64,000 nt of DNA from Prevotella sp. 885 (GTDB taxonomy: Bacteria; Bacteroidota; Bacteroidia; Bacteroidales; Bacteroidaceae). The stretch lies in assembly GCF_002265625.1 (NCBI RefSeq), contig NZ_NOVE01000005.1:56895-120894 (forward strand). The letters run 5' to 3'. Made by a program: the position numbers and the translations under genes. Below the pieces are notes generated by a model. It was not told where the DNA came from, did not search any database, and saw only the letters and a program-made list of their open reading frames with translations. Shown in pieces: positions 26,069-34,561 of this stretch. Each line of letters begins with the position of its first letter. Positions within the stretch are counted from its first letter, which is position 1.

Positions 26069-29000
26069 TTAGAAGCTAACCTGCAGTCCGAACGACACTG
26101 ACGAAGAGTGAGGATAAGCCCAGTTGGGATTCTCGGGGTCAGAGATGGTGAAGCTGTTGCTCTTCCATGTGAAGACGTTCTGAGCAGACACATACACACG
26201 TGCCGATGTCATGTTCAGTTTCTTCAGCAGCGAGTCTGCGAAGTTATATCCCAGCTGCAGCGAACGAAGCTTCATCCAGTTGCCATGCTCCACGAAGTAA
26301 GACGATGCACGTCCCTCGTCGCCGGTGTTGTTTGTGGTAAGAGCAGGGATAGAAGACGAAGTATTGTCCTTAGTCCAAGCGCCGAGCATGCGGTTGCCCT
26401 TGTTGCTTCCGGCATCGGTGATGCTCCAGAAGTCGGTCTGGAATTTCTGGTTGTTATATACATCCACACCGCAGACTCCCTGGAAGAACATCGAGAGGTC
26501 GAAGTTCTTGTAGCCGAGCTGTACGTTCAGACCCCAGTTGAAGTCGGGTACCGGATTGAAAATCCAAGTCTGGTCATTGGCATCTATAGATTTGCTATTG
26601 TCGAGGTCAGCATATTTCAGACCGCCGACACGTGCGTTAGGCTGTCCGGAAGCCTTCACTTCCTCTTCGTTCTGAAAGAGTCCTTCCACCACGTAGCCCA
26701 CGATTGATCCATAAGGCTGCTTTGACTGCACGAGGTTCTCCTTCATTGTGTGTGCATACGAGCCGGTGGTTGTGGAAGGCAGGTATGTAACCTTGTTGCG
26801 GAAGAAGTCGAAGTTGGCAGACACGTCGTAGCGCAGACCGTACTTTGTGGTGTGGCGATAACCTACGTTTGCCTCCATACCCACGTTGCGGAGCGACGGA
26901 CCGTTCGACCAGGTTGAGCCACCCTCACCCACAGCGCCAAGGAAAGCCGGCGAGATGAGCATGTCCTTCACATCCTTGATGTATGCGTCCACGTTTCCAT
27001 AGAGTTCCTGATTCAACAGCAAGAAGTCGGCACCCACGTTATACTGTATTGTTGTCTCCCACTTCAGATTATCATTTCCAGTCTGTGTTGAGCGGAAGCC
27101 TGAAGGGAATATGCCCGTGCCTTGACGATAGAGGTCGTAGGCTGTAGACGTTACGCGGTCTAAACCGTAGTCAGCGACATAGAGTCCGTAGCGGGCTGTG
27201 TTGGATATCTCCTGATTACCGGTCTTACCCCACGATGCACGAATCTTAATATCGTCAATCCACGATGCCTTGAGGTTCTTTGAAAGACGATAACCGAGTG
27301 TGGCAGCCGGGAAGTTACCATAGCGGTTGTTCTTGCCGAAGCGTGAGCTGCCGTCGCGACGTATTGTGAACGAAGCGAGAACGAGGTCCTGCCAGTTATA
27401 GTCCACCTTTCCGAAGAACGAAGCCAATGTATATCCTGATCCGACACCTGTGGCACGCTCGATGCCCGTAGCAGCATCAGGCCACATATAGTCCTTGTCC
27501 TCTATCACGAAGGTCTGGGCGTAGGCACCCATATCCTCCACTGTCTGCTTGTGAAACTCCATACCGGCAAGCACCGTGAAGTCATGGTCGCGTGCTATCT
27601 TGAAGTTATAGTTGGCCGTGTTACTCCATGTCCAACGCACGTCGTCATGGGCAGAGAGAGTGGTGCTCGGAATATCATTGTTCACAATGTCCGACTTGAA
27701 TGTATGGGTCATTGAATGAATGAACGAGTGATAATAGTCGAGTCCGAAGTTGGAGCGGAGCACAAGACCCTTCAGTGGTTTCACGTCCACGTAAGCATTG
27801 CCGAAGACACGCCATATCTTCTGGGCGTTGTCGCGATTCATATACATCTCGCGCAGAGGATTCTGACGGTCGCTCATGCCACCCACCGGACCGGCGAACG
27901 TCGTGCCGTCCTCCTCATACACGGGTACGGTAGGCGACATCTTCAGTGCATTCTCCATCGGTGCACAGTTCACCTGCTTTGAGTAAGTGACAGTGGCGTT
28001 CTCGCCGACGCTTACAATCTTGTTGACATTGTATGTAGAATTAAATCGGGCAGAGAAGTTCTCGAAGTTTGAATACTTCAATATACCGTCGTTTTTCTTG
28101 TATCCAGCAGAGAAGAGACCCGTGAACTTATCAGTAGCTCCAGAAAGAGAGAGGTCGTAGCTCTGCATGAAACCAGTGTGCGAAATCTCGTCAAGCCAGT
28201 CGGTATCGGACAGTCTCATCGTCTTCTTGGCATTGATATATCCGTCATAAGCTCCGTTTACGGTATATGTGTTGTAGCTATTGGTAGCCGGATTATATGC
28301 CTTGATGGTGCGTCCGGTGGCAGCATTGAGGTCCAGACCGTAGTTGCGGGCATAAGCCACGGGGTCGATGCCGTCATTAAGGGCAGCCTGAGCCATGGCG
28401 GTTGCATATTCAGTGGTGTTGCAGAGCTTCATCATAGACTGCGAGTTGTAGAACTGAGCCGTAAGATTTGTTGAGAAATCAACGTTCAGCTTGCTACCCT
28501 TCTTGCCACGCTTTGTTGTGATGATGATAACACCGTTGGCTGCACGCGAACCATATATTGAAGCTGATGCGGCATCCTTGAGCACCTGCATGCTTTCAAT
28601 ATCGTTCATGTTAAGCGAATTGAGGGCTGTTGTCGTAGGTACGCCGTCAATGACGAAGAGCGGATCCTGCGAAGAATTGAACGAACCGATACCACGTATG
28701 CGGACTGTTCCTGCTCCAATGGGCGAACCGTCTGTGGTGATGGTCATGCCCGGCACCTTACCCTGCAGCGAGCGCATAGGGTCTGTATCGGCAGACGACT
28801 TGAGGTCTTTGGTGCTTACCACCGACACCGATCCCGTCAAGTCTGCCTTACGCTGTACCTGATAACCGGTCACCACCACCTCATTGAGCACCTCAGAATT
28901 GTCCTGAAGCACAATCTTGAGATTTTCGCCAGCCTTTACTTCCTGATCCTTACATCCTATATAAGAGATGACAAGGGTCTCGCCGGGCTTTACATTCAGT

Positions 29001-29185
29001 TTGAAGTTGCCGTCAATATCGGTAACCGTACCAATGTTGGAGGTTCCCTTCACCTTTACAGACGCGCCGATGATCGGCTCACCCGTATTATCGGTCACCG
29101 TTCCGCCGATGCCGTCAGTCTGAGCATAAACGCCAGAGCCTGCGAGCATGAGCATACTTACTAAAGCGACTTTTGCCTTTTTCAT
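26069..29185 (-). CDS. SusC-family TonB-dependent porter of the fructan locus
   Basis: This is a 1038-residue protein, full length for the family. A signal peptide (MKKAKVALVSMLMLAGSGVYA) is followed by a carboxypeptidase-like regulatory domain (GGTVTDNTGEPIIGASV), the TonB box region and plug (LNEVVVTGYQVQRKADLTGS), then the beta barrel ending in SVSFGLQVSF. It imports oligosaccharides across the outer membrane together with SusD. Its promoter at 29301 carries the operator found at the other locus genes. The leader of about 110 nt has UAACUUAAACC 20 nt before the AUG, a possible pairing site for orphan RNA 1. Confidence 0.96.
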   Translation of the reverse strand: MKKAKVALVSMLMLAGSGVYAQTDGIGGTVTDNTGEPIIGASVKVKGTSNIGTVTDIDGNFKLNVKPGETLVISYIGCKDQEVKAGENLKIVLQDNSEVLNEVVVTGYQVQRKADLTGSVSVVSTKDLKSSADTDPMRSLQGKVPGMTITTDGSPIGAGTVRIRGIGSFNSSQDPLFVIDGVPTTTALNSLNMNDIESMQVLKDAASASIYGSRAANGVIIITTKRGKKGSKLNVDFSTNLTAQFYNSQSMMKLCNTTEYATAMAQAALNDGIDPVAYARNYGLDLNAATGRTIKAYNPATNSYNTYTVNGAYDGYINAKKTMRLSDTDWLDEISHTGFMQSYDLSLSGATDKFTGLFSAGYKKNDGILKYSNFENFSARFNSTYNVNKIVSVGENATVTYSKQVNCAPMENALKMSPTVPVYEEDGTTFAGPVGGMSDRQNPLREMYMNRDNAQKIWRVFGNAYVDVKPLKGLVLRSNFGLDYYHSFIHSMTHTFKSDIVNNDIPSTTLSAHDDVRWTWSNTANYNFKIARDHDFTVLAGMEFHKQTVEDMGAYAQTFVIEDKDYMWPDAATGIERATGVGSGYTLASFFGKVDYNWQDLVLASFTIRRDGSSRFGKNNRYGNFPAATLGYRLSKNLKASWIDDIKIRASWGKTGNQEISNTARYGLYVADYGLDRVTSTAYDLYRQGTGIFPSGFRSTQTGNDNLKWETTIQYNVGADFLLLNQELYGNVDAYIKDVKDMLISPAFLGAVGEGGSTWSNGPSLRNVGMEANVGYRHTTKYGLRYDVSANFDFFRNKVTYLPSTTTGSYAHTMKENLVQSKQPYGSIVGYVVEGLFQNEEEVKASGQPNARVGGLKYADLDNSKSIDANDQTWIFNPVPDFNWGLNVQLGYKNFDLSMFFQGVCGVDVYNNQKFQTDFWSITDAGSNKGNRMLGAWTKDNTSSSIPALTTNNTGDEGRASSYFVEHGNWMKLRSLQLGYNFADSLLKKLNMTSARVYVSAQNVFTWKSNSFTISDPENPNWAYPHSSSVSFGLQVSF

Positions 29186-29300
29186 AAGATATACGTTTTA
29201 TGTTGTGGTTTAAGTTATTTTATTTTCTAATTTTTATCAAAATTGGTTTTTAGCCTTTCAAGAAGAGCGGCTGTCATGAGCTGCATCTTCTTCTCGCTTG

Positions 29301-29344
29301 CAAAGTTAGAAAACATAAAATGAGTGATATTTCATGAATCGTTC
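29301..29344 (-). promoter_or_regulatory. susC operator-promoter
   Basis: On the minus strand GAACGAT (29338-29344) is followed by exactly 29 bp and TAACTTTG (29301-29308). GTTACAT starts 21 bp upstream of the heptamer, in the position of a second half-site. Confidence 0.75.
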
Positions 29345-29413
29345 ACAAAATATCACTCATGTAACATGTAACAACCGTTGACATGATAGTCAAAAATGTT
29401 GAGTTGATAATCC

Positions 29414-29923
29414 CTAATCAGGTTTTCCATTGAGCAGGTTTATTGTTTCAGTAAATTCTGATACTAATTCCACGAAACAAGGATTGTCTTTTCTAATTAT
29501 TAAAGCGGCATAATTCTCATTTTCTTCTTCATCATACACCACTTGAGGTAGGAATAAATATTCTTCTTTTTCGTTATATACACTAAACCAATATTGGAAT
29601 AATCGGCTGCGCATCTTTTGCATGCCATCACCAATCTCACATATATAAAGAAGTGCAGCCTTGTTCTTATTGAAAAATTCTTCAATAATTGCCAATATCG
29701 TTATGCGAACTTTATGGTCGCGAGGAGATTTTTTTCCTTGCGGATTTGAGATGCCAAACTGATAGACAATACCAGACCGTAATATGTCATCTTTTTCAAA
29801 AGAAATGAAAAATTCTGTCATATTATCAGTCATGAAACTATACGTTCCTTCATCGTCTTCTTTCTTTACATAGTATTCGGATTTTGCATTTATAGCATCC
29901 AACGACAGTTTTTCCATTACCAT
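29414..29923 (-). CDS. DUF6169-like protein
   Basis: This is a 169-residue protein with no signal or membrane segment. KVRITILAIIEEFFNKNKAALLYIC and RLFQYWFSVYNEKEEY (core of the family as I remember it) match the Bacteroidetes DUF6169 group; the function is unknown. Its start overlaps the end of the small upstream gene by 7 bp, so the two are translated together. The DNA is clearly more AT-rich than the genes around it, which suggests transfer into the fructan locus. A toxin-antitoxin-like or defence pair is possible but there is no catalytic motif to support it. Confidence 0.65.
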   Translation of the reverse strand: MVMEKLSLDAINAKSEYYVKKEDDEGTYSFMTDNMTEFFISFEKDDILRSGIVYQFGISNPQGKKSPRDHKVRITILAIIEEFFNKNKAALLYICEIGDGMQKMRSRLFQYWFSVYNEKEEYLFLPQVVYDEEENENYAALIIRKDNPCFVELVSEFTETINLLNGKPD

Positions 29924-30072
29924 ATTTCTACACTAATAGAATTATTGTCAGCTATATCCTTACAACGTTCACGCACTAAATGCTCTAATTTCTCAGACAT
30001 TTTGCGTTTCAGCTCTTTTGAGGCATTCCAGCGTCGCAAAGCTTCCTCTCGTGTCAGTTTCATTCCTTCCAT
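29917..30072 (-). CDS. Small basic helical partner of the DUF6169-like gene
   Basis: This is a 51-residue protein from the ATG at 30072 (MEGMKLTREEALRRWNASKE then LKRKMSEKLEHLV). The frame is open up to 30141, but a minus-strand -7 box TATTTTTG covers 30139-30146, so that ATG is not in the mRNA; starts at 30132 or 30063 remain possible. The protein is one long charged helix. Such short REEAxxRWxASKExK proteins commonly precede DUF6169 genes as far as I recall. Function is unknown. Confidence 0.6.
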   Translation of the reverse strand: MEGMKLTREEALRRWNASKELKRKMSEKLEHLVRERCKDIADNNSISVEIW

Positions 30073-30138
30073 ATCTATCTTATTATTAATACATTCTTTC
30101 TTTGTATATGATAATTCTCCACTCTTAATCATCTGCCA

Positions 30139-30146
30139 CAAAAATA
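30139..30146 (-). promoter_or_regulatory. -7 box TATTTTTG of the small gene-DUF6169 pair
   Basis: The minus strand reads TATTTTTG about 67 bp before the chosen ATG. It shows the pair has its own promoter and rules out the longest possible start. Confidence 0.5.
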
Positions 30147-30218
30147 GCTAAAATTTCAATAAGAAGCAAGTTTTTCTTTGTTTTCCGATGAAAATTTAGT
30201 TGTCTTTTATCAGGAAAC

Positions 30219-32423
30219 TTATACCCTTAACTCCTCTCTTATGTCTGTCGGATACTTGTCATACTGCTTCTTAAAGCATGACGAGAAGTAGCCTGGGGTG
30301 GCAAATCCCACTTCATTGGCTATCTCCGAAACAGTCTTGTCGGTGGTCTTAAGCAGCTGCATGGCTCGCTTGAGGCGTGTTTCGCGCAGAATCTCCACTG
30401 GTGTCATTCCGGTCAGCGCCTTCACCTTGCGATAAAGCTGCACACGGGAAAGTCCCATTTCATCGCCGAGGTCTTCCATTTTGAGGTTGGTATTGCCCAT
30501 GTGCTTGTCCATTGCCTTGAGGAATGTGTCAAGGAAATGGCGGTCAGGCGACGGGGCTTTGTCTTCAACGACAGGCTTGTCGGCTTCCTTTTCTGCCTTG
30601 AAGAGCTGGCGTAGCTTCTGTCTGTTGGCAAGAAGCGAGGCTATATTGGCAAGAAGCAGGTCCACACTGAACGGCTTTGTCATATACATGTCAGCCCCCG
30701 TCTGCAGTCCTTCGATGTGTTGTTGCTCGCTGCTGCGTGCCGTAAGCAGCAACACGGGGATGTGGCTTGTCGCTTCATGCTGCTTCAGCCGCGTGCAGAA
30801 CGTCAGTCCGTCCATCACGGGCATCATCACGTCAGACACGACAATGTCGGGCACGCTCTCCACGGCAAGCTTCAGTCCGCTCTGTCCGTCAGCCGCCTCT
30901 ATAACGTAATAGCGGTCGAGCAGCAGCGTGCGCAGATAAGCACGCATATCGGCGTTGTCGTCCACGATGAGCACGGTGGCAAGTTCGTCCGTATTGTCAT
31001 TTATAAGCGAGTCGTGCCGGCTTTCCTGCACCGACTTCATACTTGCCAGAATCTGCTCTTCTGTGACAGCGGTGGTGTCGTCTACGACGTTGCGGTTCTC
31101 ACGACGGAACTGCAGGACGTCCCCCACTAGGCTCTGCAGCTGCTCCACATTGCGCTGTATGATGCTGATGAGCTGCCTTGCGTCGCCCTTTCCTTCAGCA
31201 AGCTGACCCACTGGTCCGGCTATGAGCGTCAGCGGAGTGCGCAGCTGGTGTGAGGCATTGGTGAAGAAGCGGGTCTGCTCGTCGTTCATTTCGCGCATGC
31301 GGCGGTTGGCACGACGCACTGCACGCACAGCTCGCCAGATGGTAATGACAGCCACTACCAAGAGCAGGATTACGAGCAACGACACCACAAGCAGCTTACG
31401 CTGTGTCTGATAAAAACCGAGATAAGCCTCCAGCTTCGACTGGATGGTGGCAAGATACTGGTTCTGCTTCATCAGCGAATGGCTGGTCAGCGATATGTCC
31501 GCCACGTTCTGCGGCGTTATGACAATGCTCTTCATATTGTTGATGCGCTCGTAGGGCTTGCCTTCGAGTATACGCAGCGCGAGAGCTATAACCTCCTCGC
31601 CATGAGTAGGATATATGTAAGAAGCGCTTAGTCTGCCCTGCTGTACGGCGTCAATGCCCTCTCCTGGCAGTCCGTCGATACCAAGGAAGCGGATGTCACG
31701 CTCCTTGTGCAACTCTTTCGCTGCATCGTAAGCGCCCATGGCAGCAAGGTCGCTATGACAGAACACGATGTCCACATCCTTGCCATCCTTTATCCACTGT
31801 CGCATAATGCGCTTGCAGTCGTCATACGACCATAGGCTCGGCACATGACGATAATCTATAGAAGAATGGTTACTGACGGCATTGCTGAAACCTGCGTGAC
31901 GTTGCGTTGCCGGTGAAATTTCCAGCGGGCCGGTCATCTCCAGCACCACGGGCCGTCGTCCGTCCGTCACAACACTGTCGCGGCAGAGCATAGCGGCATA
32001 TTCGCCCATCATGCGTCCTGCCTCCACATTGTCTCCACCAATGTAGGCGGCATAATCCTTCATGGCGGTGATACGGTCAAAGAACACTATCGGAATGTTC
32101 TTCTTGCGGGCACGCTGCAGACTACGGTCAAGAGCATGATAGTCGTTAGGCGACACCACGAGCAAGTCTACTCCCTCATCCACAAGACTGTCTATCTGCA
32201 AACACTGCCGCTCGTTGTTGTTGTCCGCATTCTTGATAATCACCTTCACGTCATTGTCGTAAAGATGTTGGGCTGAGAGCATCTCGTTGTTGGCTTTTTC
32301 TCGCCATCTTCCGCCAACACACTGCGACACACCTATCTTATATTTATAATGTGAAGAACAGCCCGTGAGCGCGAGAATGGCCACAAGTATTATAAGTAAT
32401 GTATTATAGGTTTTATGTATCAT
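30219..32423 (-). CDS. Hybrid sensor-regulator lacking the HATPase domain (fructan locus regulator 2)
   Basis: This is a 734-residue relative of the regulator at 21036, but 181 residues shorter. It has a lipobox (LTGCSS, Cys22), a periplasmic-binding-protein sensor (about 28-310), a membrane segment (343-363), HisKA with H392 (NASHQLRTPLTLIAGP, Gln in place of the usual Glu), a receiver with D531 (VSDVMMPVMDG), and AraC (about 640-730). Only 90 residues separate H392 from the receiver, and no N, G1, F or G2 box is present. The frame is clean, so this is a stable architecture and not a frameshift. It cannot autophosphorylate alone, and may depend on the intact paralogue or act without phosphorylation. 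Confidence 0.93.
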   Translation of the reverse strand: MIHKTYNTLLIILVAILALTGCSSHYKYKIGVSQCVGGRWREKANNEMLSAQHLYDNDVKVIIKNADNNNERQCLQIDSLVDEGVDLLVVSPNDYHALDRSLQRARKKNIPIVFFDRITAMKDYAAYIGGDNVEAGRMMGEYAAMLCRDSVVTDGRRPVVLEMTGPLEISPATQRHAGFSNAVSNHSSIDYRHVPSLWSYDDCKRIMRQWIKDGKDVDIVFCHSDLAAMGAYDAAKELHKERDIRFLGIDGLPGEGIDAVQQGRLSASYIYPTHGEEVIALALRILEGKPYERINNMKSIVITPQNVADISLTSHSLMKQNQYLATIQSKLEAYLGFYQTQRKLLVVSLLVILLLVVAVITIWRAVRAVRRANRRMREMNDEQTRFFTNASHQLRTPLTLIAGPVGQLAEGKGDARQLISIIQRNVEQLQSLVGDVLQFRRENRNVVDDTTAVTEEQILASMKSVQESRHDSLINDNTDELATVLIVDDNADMRAYLRTLLLDRYYVIEAADGQSGLKLAVESVPDIVVSDVMMPVMDGLTFCTRLKQHEATSHIPVLLLTARSSEQQHIEGLQTGADMYMTKPFSVDLLLANIASLLANRQKLRQLFKAEKEADKPVVEDKAPSPDRHFLDTFLKAMDKHMGNTNLKMEDLGDEMGLSRVQLYRKVKALTGMTPVEILRETRLKRAMQLLKTTDKTVSEIANEVGFATPGYFSSCFKKQYDKYPTDIREELRV

Positions 32424-32463
32424 ATATGAATGTAAGGTTTAGTTGCTTCTTTTCTTCAAGTAA

Positions 32464-32471
32464 CAAAGTTA
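32464..32471 (-). promoter_or_regulatory. -7 box TAACTTTG of regulator 2
   Basis: The minus strand reads TAACTTTG 40 bp before the ATG. The heptamer is absent at the 29-bp position, so this gene is probably not a member of the same regulon. Confidence 0.5.
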
Positions 32472-32553
32472 ATGATTTTCTCAATATATACACTTCAAAA
32501 AAACAGACAAATAATTCAATTATTGTTTCATTAGGCGATATCTATAAGTTTAG

Positions 32554-32597
32554 GAAACATAAGTAACATGCACATTCCAGCAGATTACGTAAATTTG
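32554..32597 (+). promoter_or_regulatory. GH32 operator-promoter
   Basis: GAAACAT (32554-32560) is followed by exactly 29 bp and TAAATTTG (32590-32597). The heptamer differs from the susC one at two central bases (AC in place of CG) but keeps the same spacing. Confidence 0.65.
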
Positions 32598-32665
32598 CAC
32601 ACGGAAAACCTAAGCCTATAATAGGGCTAATGCGATTCTGATTATTCTAAAAACCTACAAATAAT

Positions 32666-34390
32666 ATGAACAAGACATTCCTCAGTCGCAATGCGGCAGC
32701 ATCGCTTCTTCTTGGGGTTGCCATGACAGCCTCAGCTCAAGCAACCAAGTTTCTCAGTAGCAACCATTGCATTTATCGCGTGGACAATTCGCAGAAAGTC
32801 CTGCTCTTACCGGTGCAGGAGAAGGCTGAGATGTGCAACGTCAAGGTGATTGACGGCAACAGTCAGGTGAAGGCACTCAACATCCGCCTCGCTTCCAACC
32901 ACATCGACTATTATGTGCCGCTCTACATCAGCGAGTTCAAGGACAGCAAGAACATCTCGCTCGACATCCATGTGAATGGCACATATCGTAACGACGGTGG
33001 CATTTCGAGCTTCACATGCTGGAATAACATGAGGTATGCCGACTCATACGACACGACAAATACAGAGCAGTATCGTCCCGTTTATCATCACACACCGACA
33101 TACGGATGGATGAACGATCCTAACGGCATGTTCTATAAGGACGGCGTGTGGCATCTCTACTTCCAGTACAATCCCTACGGATCGCAGTGGGAAAACATGA
33201 CCTGGGGACACTCTACATCAACCGACCTTATGCACTGGAAGTTTGAGGGTACTCCAGTTCAACCCGATGCTTGGGGCACGATATTCTCAGGTTCGGCTGT
33301 TGTGGACCACAACAACACTGCCGGATTCGGCAACGGAACAGTGGTGGCTATGTATACGTCGGCTGGCGAAAACCAGACACAGAGCCTGGCATACAGCACG
33401 GACAACGGCAAGACATTCACAAAGTATGACGGCAACCCAATAATTACAAGCAATACGCCCGACTTCCGCGACCCGCACATGTTCTGGAACGAGGACATCA
33501 AGAAATGGAACATGATTCTCGCAGAGGGTCAGCACATGAACATCTATTCGTCTGACGACCTCAAGGCGTGGAAGCTCGAAAGCCAGTTCGGTGCAGAATA
33601 CGGCAATCACAGCGGCGTTTGGGAATGTCCGGACCTTATGAAGTTGCGTGTGCGCGGCACTGACAAATACAAGTGGATGCTCATTTGCAACATCAATCCT
33701 GGCGGACCGTTCGGAGGTTCGGCTACACAATACTTCGTGGGCAACTTCGACGGCAAGAAGTTCACATGTGAGACAGCTCCCGAGGTGACACGATGGATGG
33801 ACTATGGCAAGGACCATTACGCCACCGTAACCTTCGACAATGCTCCTGACGGACGCCGCGTGGCTATGGCATGGATGAGCAACTGGCAGTATGCCAACCA
33901 GGTGCCAACCAAGCAGTATCGCTCGGGCAACTCCATCCCGCGCGACCTTGACCTCTACGAATATGAAGGCAACACATACTGCGGCGTAACTCCCTCACCT
34001 GAGTTGAAGGCTGCACGTCCCAAGAAATCCACAAAGACGCTGAGCGAATCATGCGAAATGGTGGTTACGCTCAAGGGCAATGCCACCATCACACTCTTCA
34101 ACGAACTTGGCGAGAAAGTGGTAATGACGTATGACGACAAGATCCGCACTTTCTCAATGGACCGCACAAAGAGCGGACAGAAGGACTTCAGCGACGACTT
34201 CGCCGCACTGACCACTGCTCCCGTACACGGCAAGATGACACAGCTGCAACTCTTCATCGACCGCAGCAGCATTGAGGCTTTCGACGCTGAAGGACGCATG
34301 GCAATGACCAACCTCGTGTTTCCAACCAAGCCTTACAACAAAGTAAGCATCAAGGGTAAGGGCAAATACGTGGTATATAATCTGAAATAA
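32666..34390 (+). CDS. GH32 fructan hydrolase (levanase/inulinase/invertase family), secreted
   Basis: This is a 574-residue protein with a signal peptide ending in TASA-Q. The GH32 catalytic triad is complete: WMNDPNGMF (nucleophile Asp), DFRDPHMFW (transition-state Asp) and WECPDLM (acid/base Glu). A beta-sandwich C-terminal module ends with LQLFIDRSSIEAFDAEGR, the usual signature. An extra N-terminal part (about 25-130) precedes the catalytic domain. It cuts beta-fructans in the periplasm or at the surface, feeding the MFS porter and fructokinase encoded next. CUAAAAACCUAC lies just before the start codon and matches orphan RNA 1. Confidence 0.96.
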   Translation: MNKTFLSRNAAASLLLGVAMTASAQATKFLSSNHCIYRVDNSQKVLLLPVQEKAEMCNVKVIDGNSQVKALNIRLASNHIDYYVPLYISEFKDSKNISLDIHVNGTYRNDGGISSFTCWNNMRYADSYDTTNTEQYRPVYHHTPTYGWMNDPNGMFYKDGVWHLYFQYNPYGSQWENMTWGHSTSTDLMHWKFEGTPVQPDAWGTIFSGSAVVDHNNTAGFGNGTVVAMYTSAGENQTQSLAYSTDNGKTFTKYDGNPIITSNTPDFRDPHMFWNEDIKKWNMILAEGQHMNIYSSDDLKAWKLESQFGAEYGNHSGVWECPDLMKLRVRGTDKYKWMLICNINPGGPFGGSATQYFVGNFDGKKFTCETAPEVTRWMDYGKDHYATVTFDNAPDGRRVAMAWMSNWQYANQVPTKQYRSGNSIPRDLDLYEYEGNTYCGVTPSPELKAARPKKSTKTLSESCEMVVTLKGNATITLFNELGEKVVMTYDDKIRTFSMDRTKSGQKDFSDDFAALTTAPVHGKMTQLQLFIDRSSIEAFDAEGRMAMTNLVFPTKPYNKVSIKGKGKYVVYNLK

Positions 34391-34397
34391 TGACCGA

Positions 34398-34492
34398 ATC
34401 GCTCAGAATATAGTATTGTTACATTGATTGCATAAATGTTGTATGATACACTTTTTACAATCAGATGAAACATTTTTTATATTCTGAGCGAT
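34398..34492. repeat. Perfect 15-bp inverted repeat in the GH32-MFS gap
   Basis: ATCGCTCAGAATATA (34398-34412) is perfectly inverted at 34478-34492, with 65 bp between. The arms would form a long stem after the GH32 stop codon. The right arm overlaps the spacer between the operator and the -7 box of the MFS gene, so it may link termination to re-initiation. Confidence 0.8.
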
Positions 34493-34510
34493 GCTGAATA
34501 TATAATTTTG
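34467..34510 (+). promoter_or_regulatory. Operator-promoter of the MFS-fructokinase operon
   Basis: GAAACAT (34467-34473) is followed by exactly 29 bp and TAATTTTG (34503-34510). The same heptamer and spacing occur at GH32. Transcription would start near 34515, 47 nt before the ATG. Confidence 0.65.
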
Positions 34511-34561
34511 CAGCAGATTTGACAAGCAAAGCTAATAACTAAATAAATACATATTCAACAA

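Noticed and set aside
30219..32423. Regulator 2 as a frameshifted pseudogene
   Set aside because: The frame is uninterrupted, with all flanking domains intact and an ordinary linker between His and receiver domains.
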